NCBI GenBank assembly: GCA_009746045.1
Contig: RPFO01000041.1
Span: forward strand, 3,177,613-3,241,612
Direction: 5' to 3'
From: Mesostigma viride
Taxonomy: Eukaryota; Streptophyta; Mesostigmatophyceae; Mesostigmatales; Mesostigmataceae
Length of the DNA stretch: 64,000 nucleotides
Made by a program: the position numbers and the translations under genes. Below are positions 60,728 to 64,000 of this stretch, one piece after another (positions within the stretch are counted from its first letter, which is position 1; every line of letters starts with the position of its first letter). Below the pieces are notes generated by a model. The model had not been told where the DNA came from, did no database searches, and saw only the letters and a program-made list of their open reading frames with translations.

Positions 60728-61506
60728 AACGTCAAACATCGACAAGAAAACGATAACTCAGCTTTACCTGGCATGGCTGGCATTACCTTGGCCCAGGCGG
60801 TGGCCGCAAAATGGCGCATTGCGGCACACCAAAGTTGTGCATGCAGCATGGTCGCTAGATTCGACGATTTCTGGCCACCCTTGCACGTTTACGACTACAA
60901 ATCATCATAAAAAGTAAAAATAAACCGATATATCCTTTAAAATACGCCGGAAAGGTATTGCTGTCAACGTTTCTATCGTCCGGCCTGATCGCAGTTTTTT
61001 CCAGCAAGAACGCTGCCGACACCTATCAAATGGCATTCCCGCGAACCAAAAATTGGCCTGTATCATCTTTAGGACGTATAAAATCAATTTCCTGAGTTTG
61101 GTCAGAAAATTCGAACGAAAACGTAAATGCCATGCGTGGGCGCAAGCCGCCATGGCCAGGTCGTCGTTTTCCGGAATGCACGTTGTACGTAAAAAGTACC
61201 CTGACCCCTTGTACTTTGACCGGCCAGAACACCTCTATAACTTTGTCAGAAGTATGCAAACCCTAGTACCATGCTGTGAGGAAAATTATAAACTTTCGAT
61301 ATTCTCTGCTAAACTTTTCCTAATAGTTCTCAATAGTTTTCGCGGCATTTGGTCCCCCGAGAAGGGGCCGACGTGTCGGCTGTAACTCAGTTTTTGGCGG
61401 AAAATCGGCAGCCAGACCATTTAGGGGTTAACCATTTTGAGATTGTGAGCCCTGGATTGGTCGGACCCCTTTCTTAAACATCAAGGGGGCCGGGGGTGTA
61501 ACTGAT

Positions 61507-61650
61507 GGCTCTCGTGTCCAGTACCGGGACCGCGTCACTGAGTTGCTGGGTTAAGCTTACTCCCCAGCTACATACGAGGCCGACGCGGACCACTGTATCT
61601 CCCTCGCCTGGCACGCTTTCAGTTACGCCAATACAGGGCCCTGTGGCGCA
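61507..61650 (+). pseudogene. L1-like LINE fragment, host of the nested LINE (left part)
   Basis: Plus strand reads DGSRVQYRDRVTELLG, stop, then EADADHCISLAWHAFSYANT. It matches the minus-strand LINE (DGSRVLYRDRVKLLGSLLPSCEADVDHRISLAWHALRQY at about 62350-62480). It breaks at CTGTGGCGCA (61641-61650) and resumes at 63044. Confidence 0.85.
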
Positions 61651-63033
61651 ATTAATTAATTAATTAGACTCGTGCTCCCGTTGGGGAGTCACGGAGCATT
61701 AACCCCGATGGATGGATGGATGGGTGCAAACAGTCCTAACGGTCTAATCTGTCTACAACATCTGTCTACAAAATCTATCAACATCAACTCTACCCTAGGG
61801 GACCTGTCTGGCCTGCTTCCCGTATGTTTGCACGCGCGGGCGCTTCCCCACTCGTTGTCCTCTATGACCTGGGCCCACTTGGCCTTGTCCATCATCTTTT
61901 TCCAAATCACGGAGAGGCCTAGGCCCCCCATGTCCTCTACTAGCTGTTCTTTGAAGGTGCGGGCCTTGCAGCGGCGTCTAGCATCACGGGACCCGGCCCA
62001 CGTAAGGAGGTGCCGGCCAGGCTGAGCTGGGCGCAGTCCCGCGGGGGGGCCACGTGAGGTGTCTACCTGGTTGGTGCGAGCTAAGTGCCCTAGTACTAGC
62101 TGCAGGCGCCGCTGCTTAATGGTGCTGGTGATATATGGCATGCCGAGGTACAGGTCCTCGTTGCGAACATGAGCAGCATAGCCTACTCTGAAAATGGATC
62201 GCAGCATGTTCGTGACCGTGCCGTCCAGCTTGCGGGCCAGGTCGGCGGTGGGGGTCCACGTCTCGGCCCCATACGTAAGAACAGGAAGGACGAGGACCTT
62301 AAACAGGTCCTGTTTCGCGATCTTGCCCAGGGGCTTGCGCCACAGGGCCCGATATTGGCGTAAAGCGTGCCAGGCGAGGGAGATGCGGTGATCCACATCA
62401 GCCTCGCAGCTGGGGAGGAGGCTGCCCAGCAGCTTGACCCGGTCCCGATACAGGACTCGAGAGCCGTCAAGGAGAAAGACGGCGGGCGGTGGCTGAGTGA
62501 GCCCAATCGCCAAAGCCTCTGTCTTCTTGCTGACCTCAAGCCCCACTGCGCGGGCCTCGATTAAGCCAGGCAGTCAAGCCACGTCTGCATGCGCACGTGC
62601 TCAGTGTCCTCGAAGAGGGTGATGTCGTCTGCATAGATGTCGTCTGCATAGATGATGTCCGCCAGCCAAATCTCCGTTTCCGCCCCGCCATGCCAGAAAC
62701 GGTTGTCAACCTGCACCCCTGGTTCCCTACCCACGATGCGGGCAAATCGCTTGCGCGCCTGAATCATTACGTATTCGACCACAATAATGAACAGGTAGGG
62801 CGACAGCACGCAGCCCTGCCACACACCCTTCTGTAAAGGGCATGCTGGCGTGGTCCCGTAGGAAGTGCGCACCGAAGTGGTGGACCCTTCATACAGGTTG
62901 CGGATGACAGCAATAAGGGGGCGGGGGATCCGGAACAGAGCGAGGATGTCCCATAGCGCAGGCCAGAAAACCGAATCGAAGGCTTTGATGAAGTCCACCA
63001 GCACAAGGTGCAGAGGGGACTCACCAGGCTAGC
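61651..63033 (-). mobile_element. L1-like LINE, 5'-truncated, inserted in its own relative
   Basis: 1383 bp between two copies of CTGTGGCGCA (61641-61650, 63034-63043). The 3' tail is ATTAATTAATTAATTA and takes the place of poly(A). Truncation lies just upstream of RT motif A. It belongs to the same family as the LINE split by E1. Confidence 0.9.
61689..63004 (-). pseudogene. LINE reverse transcriptase C-terminal half with duplicated YADD box
   Basis: Frame one (62561-63004): motif A VDFIKAFDSVFW, motif B GVWQGCVLSPYLFIIVV, and IIYADDIYADDITLF, where the catalytic box is doubled by a 15-bp tandem duplication (62621-62635 and 62636-62650). Frame two (61689-62546): GLEVSKKTEALAI, the thumb LFKVLVLPVLTYGAETW, NEDLYLGMPYITSTIKQRRLQL and LGHLARTNQVDTS. 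It ends at HPSIGVNAP in a short GGAT run. One frame change near 62550 separates them. Confidence 0.88.
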
Positions 63034-63043
63034 TGTGGCGCAA

Positions 63044-63600
63044 GCCCTGGGGCAAGCTAGAGAAACATGACCTGTTAAAGGTCCTAGTCCTACCTGTCGA
63101 TCCTCACGTATGGGGCCGAGACGTGGACCCAGGCTCACAGCCGACCTTGCGAAAAAGCTGAACGGCGAGGTCACCAGTTGACATGCTGCGGTCCGAATAT
63201 TCCGTGTGGGCTATGCCGCACACATCCGCAAGGAGGACTTGTACCTATAGGCATGCCACTTATCACCAGCACCATCAAGCAGCTTCGACTGCAACTAGCA
63301 GGGCACTTAGCTCACACCAACCAGGTAGACACATCTGGTGGCCCCTCGATCGGCAGGGCTGCGACCTGCTCAGCCTGGCAGGCACCTCCTCACGCGGGAC
63401 GGGCCCAGCAAGGCAGACGCCGCAAGGCCCACACTTTCAAGTAGCAGCTAGTCGAGGACTGTCATGGGGGGCCTTGGCCTCTCCATGATTTGGAAATCGA
63501 TGATGGACAAGGCCAGGTGGGCTCAGGTTATAGAGGACAATGACCCCCCCGCAGTGGGGAAGCGGCGTGCATGCTAGCGCGGGAAGCATGGTAGGCGCGA
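63044..63600 (+). pseudogene. L1-like LINE fragment, host of the nested LINE (right part)
   Basis: Continues from 61650: WRKPWGKLEKHDLLKVLVLP, then shifted MPLITSTIKQLRLQLAGHLAHTNQVDTSGG (about 63250-63345) and RWAQVIEDN (about 63515). Numerous stops. It fades near 63600. Confidence 0.82.
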
Positions 63601-63644
63601 CCCCGATCCTGTAGGGTCCGGTCTGGCACACTCTAGATATAGAC

Positions 63645-63784
63645 CAAGGCTACACATTTCCATCTCCATTCATATTCATCATCCTGAACGACTCGAACAC
63701 GCGGACAAGATAGCGGCAGGCTCGAGCTACCATGGTCTGGATTCTCCCGATTTCTGGCCTGCGATGGTTGTCTCCTTGATATAC
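63645..63784 (+). repeat. Inverted copy of the 57131-57272 repeat
   Basis: Reverse-complement match to the 3' end region of the Penelope-like element. No RT is attached, so it may be a severely 5'-truncated copy in the plus orientation. Confidence 0.8.
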
Positions 63785-63836
63785 CAGTAGGATTGTTTGT
63801 AACTAGATAGAATAGACCGGTAGGATTGCATGCGCA

Positions 63837-64000
63837 CCCATCCATCCATCCATCCGTCCGTCCGTCCCTCCCTCCCTCCCTCCCTCCGTCCGTCCGTCCC
63901 TCCCTCCCTCACTCCATCCATCCACCCACGCACGGTCCACCCACCCACCCACCCACCTACCCACCCACCCACCCACCCACCCACCCACCCACCCACCCAC
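63837..64000. repeat. Mixed tetranucleotide repeats: (CCAT), (CCGT), (CCCT), then (CCCA)n
   Basis: Short blocks of CCAT, CCGT and CCCT variants (63837-63925) lead into (CCCA)n from about 63938 that runs off the window end. Confidence 0.95.

Larger units (their letters stand above)
57131..60745 (-). mobile_element. Penelope-like element with N-terminal GIY-YIG nuclease
   Basis: On the minus strand, a GIY-YIG ORF (60084-60727) is followed by an RT ORF (57694-60108) in another frame, then about 560 bp of 3' non-coding DNA. The last part (57131-57272) recurs in inverted orientation at about 63645-63784, suggesting that it is the element's 3' end. The YIDD-type RT is of the Penelope kind. In classical Penelope elements the nuclease is C-terminal; the permuted N-terminal order is known from the Naiad and Chlamys groups, the latter from green algae. 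Confidence 0.82.
53944..61427. mobile_element. Candidate TTAA-bounded block with short inverted ends
   Basis: TTAA (53940-53943) then CCCCTAGAAATGG; at the other end CCATTTAGGGG then TTAA (61428-61431). The ends match as CCCCTA-AATGG inverted repeats. A 22-bp palindrome sits just inside the left end (53962-53983) and a GCCGA/TCGGC hairpin just inside the right (about 61366-61379). Both are followed by the same word GGCTGTAAC. The block contains LINE C and a Penelope-like element, which may be later insertions into a small element. The short ends make this tentative. Confidence 0.4.

Noticed and set aside
59855-60745. 296-codon minus-strand ORF overlapping the Penelope nuclease
   Set aside because: Shadow frame; the GIY-YIG motifs lie in the other frame.
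57131-63784. The 140-bp inverted repeats as ends of one DNA transposon
   Set aside because: The interval would cut across the TTAA-bounded block and the nested LINEs; dispersed copies explain it better.

Overview
The window looks like nuclear DNA of a eukaryote, and it is almost entirely repeats. Spliceable coding sequence, several retrotransposon orders, very long microsatellites and the absence of operons or bacterial-type genes all point that way. The mix of Copia-like, L1-like, restriction-endonuclease LINE, tyrosine-recombinase and Penelope-like elements would suit a green alga or another protist, but the sequence alone does not fix the species. Only two stretches could be host genes: an unrecognised ORF at 528-1475 and a possible two-exon gene for a very basic protein at 11252-12168. 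Both are tentative.

Layout. 1-514: a 236-bp tandem repeat leading into the first ORF. 1.7-5.5 kb: non-coding, with strong palindromes. 5.58-7.37 kb: a perfect (ATC)n tract of about 594 units, followed by a LINE 3' end. 7.67-9.98 kb: a punctuated (GGGT)n array. 10.5-12.2 kb: short direct repeats, a 42-bp hairpin array and the two-exon candidate. 12.9-24.97 kb: a minus-strand L1-like LINE split by a complete 8.5-kb LTR retrotransposon, here called E1 (5-bp target duplication GTTGC). 24.97-26.19 kb: a LINE of the restriction-endonuclease type, copy A. 26.8-28.1 kb: a piggyBac-like non-autonomous element flanked by TTAA. 28.9-34.4 kb: tandem repeats, a long hairpin, (TC)n and (CCCA)n tracts and a solo LTR. 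34.5-37.3 kb: a 2.85-kb element with perfect 25-bp inverted ends and a (GGAT)n core. 39.3-53.8 kb: a second piggyBac-like copy broken by LINE copy B, by the 7.8-kb LTR retrotransposon E2 (target duplication TTAAC) and by a DIRS-like tyrosine-recombinase retrotransposon. 53.94-61.43 kb: a TTAA-bounded block holding LINE copy C and a Penelope-like element. 61.5-63.6 kb: an L1-like LINE inserted into another copy of its own family. 63.8-64.0 kb: simple repeats running off the window.

The most unusual observation is the gene order of E1 and E2. Both have Copia-like reverse transcriptase and RNase H, but the aspartic protease lies after the integrase (gag-INT-PR-RT-RH instead of gag-PR-INT-RT-RH). 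Both also have an extra 5' ORF, LTRs ending AGTT...AACT, and HGDD in place of the usual YVDD at the polymerase centre. The Penelope-like element carries its GIY-YIG nuclease at the N-terminus. Several breaks in the element ORFs fall in G or C homopolymer runs, so some may be sequencing indels and not true decay.
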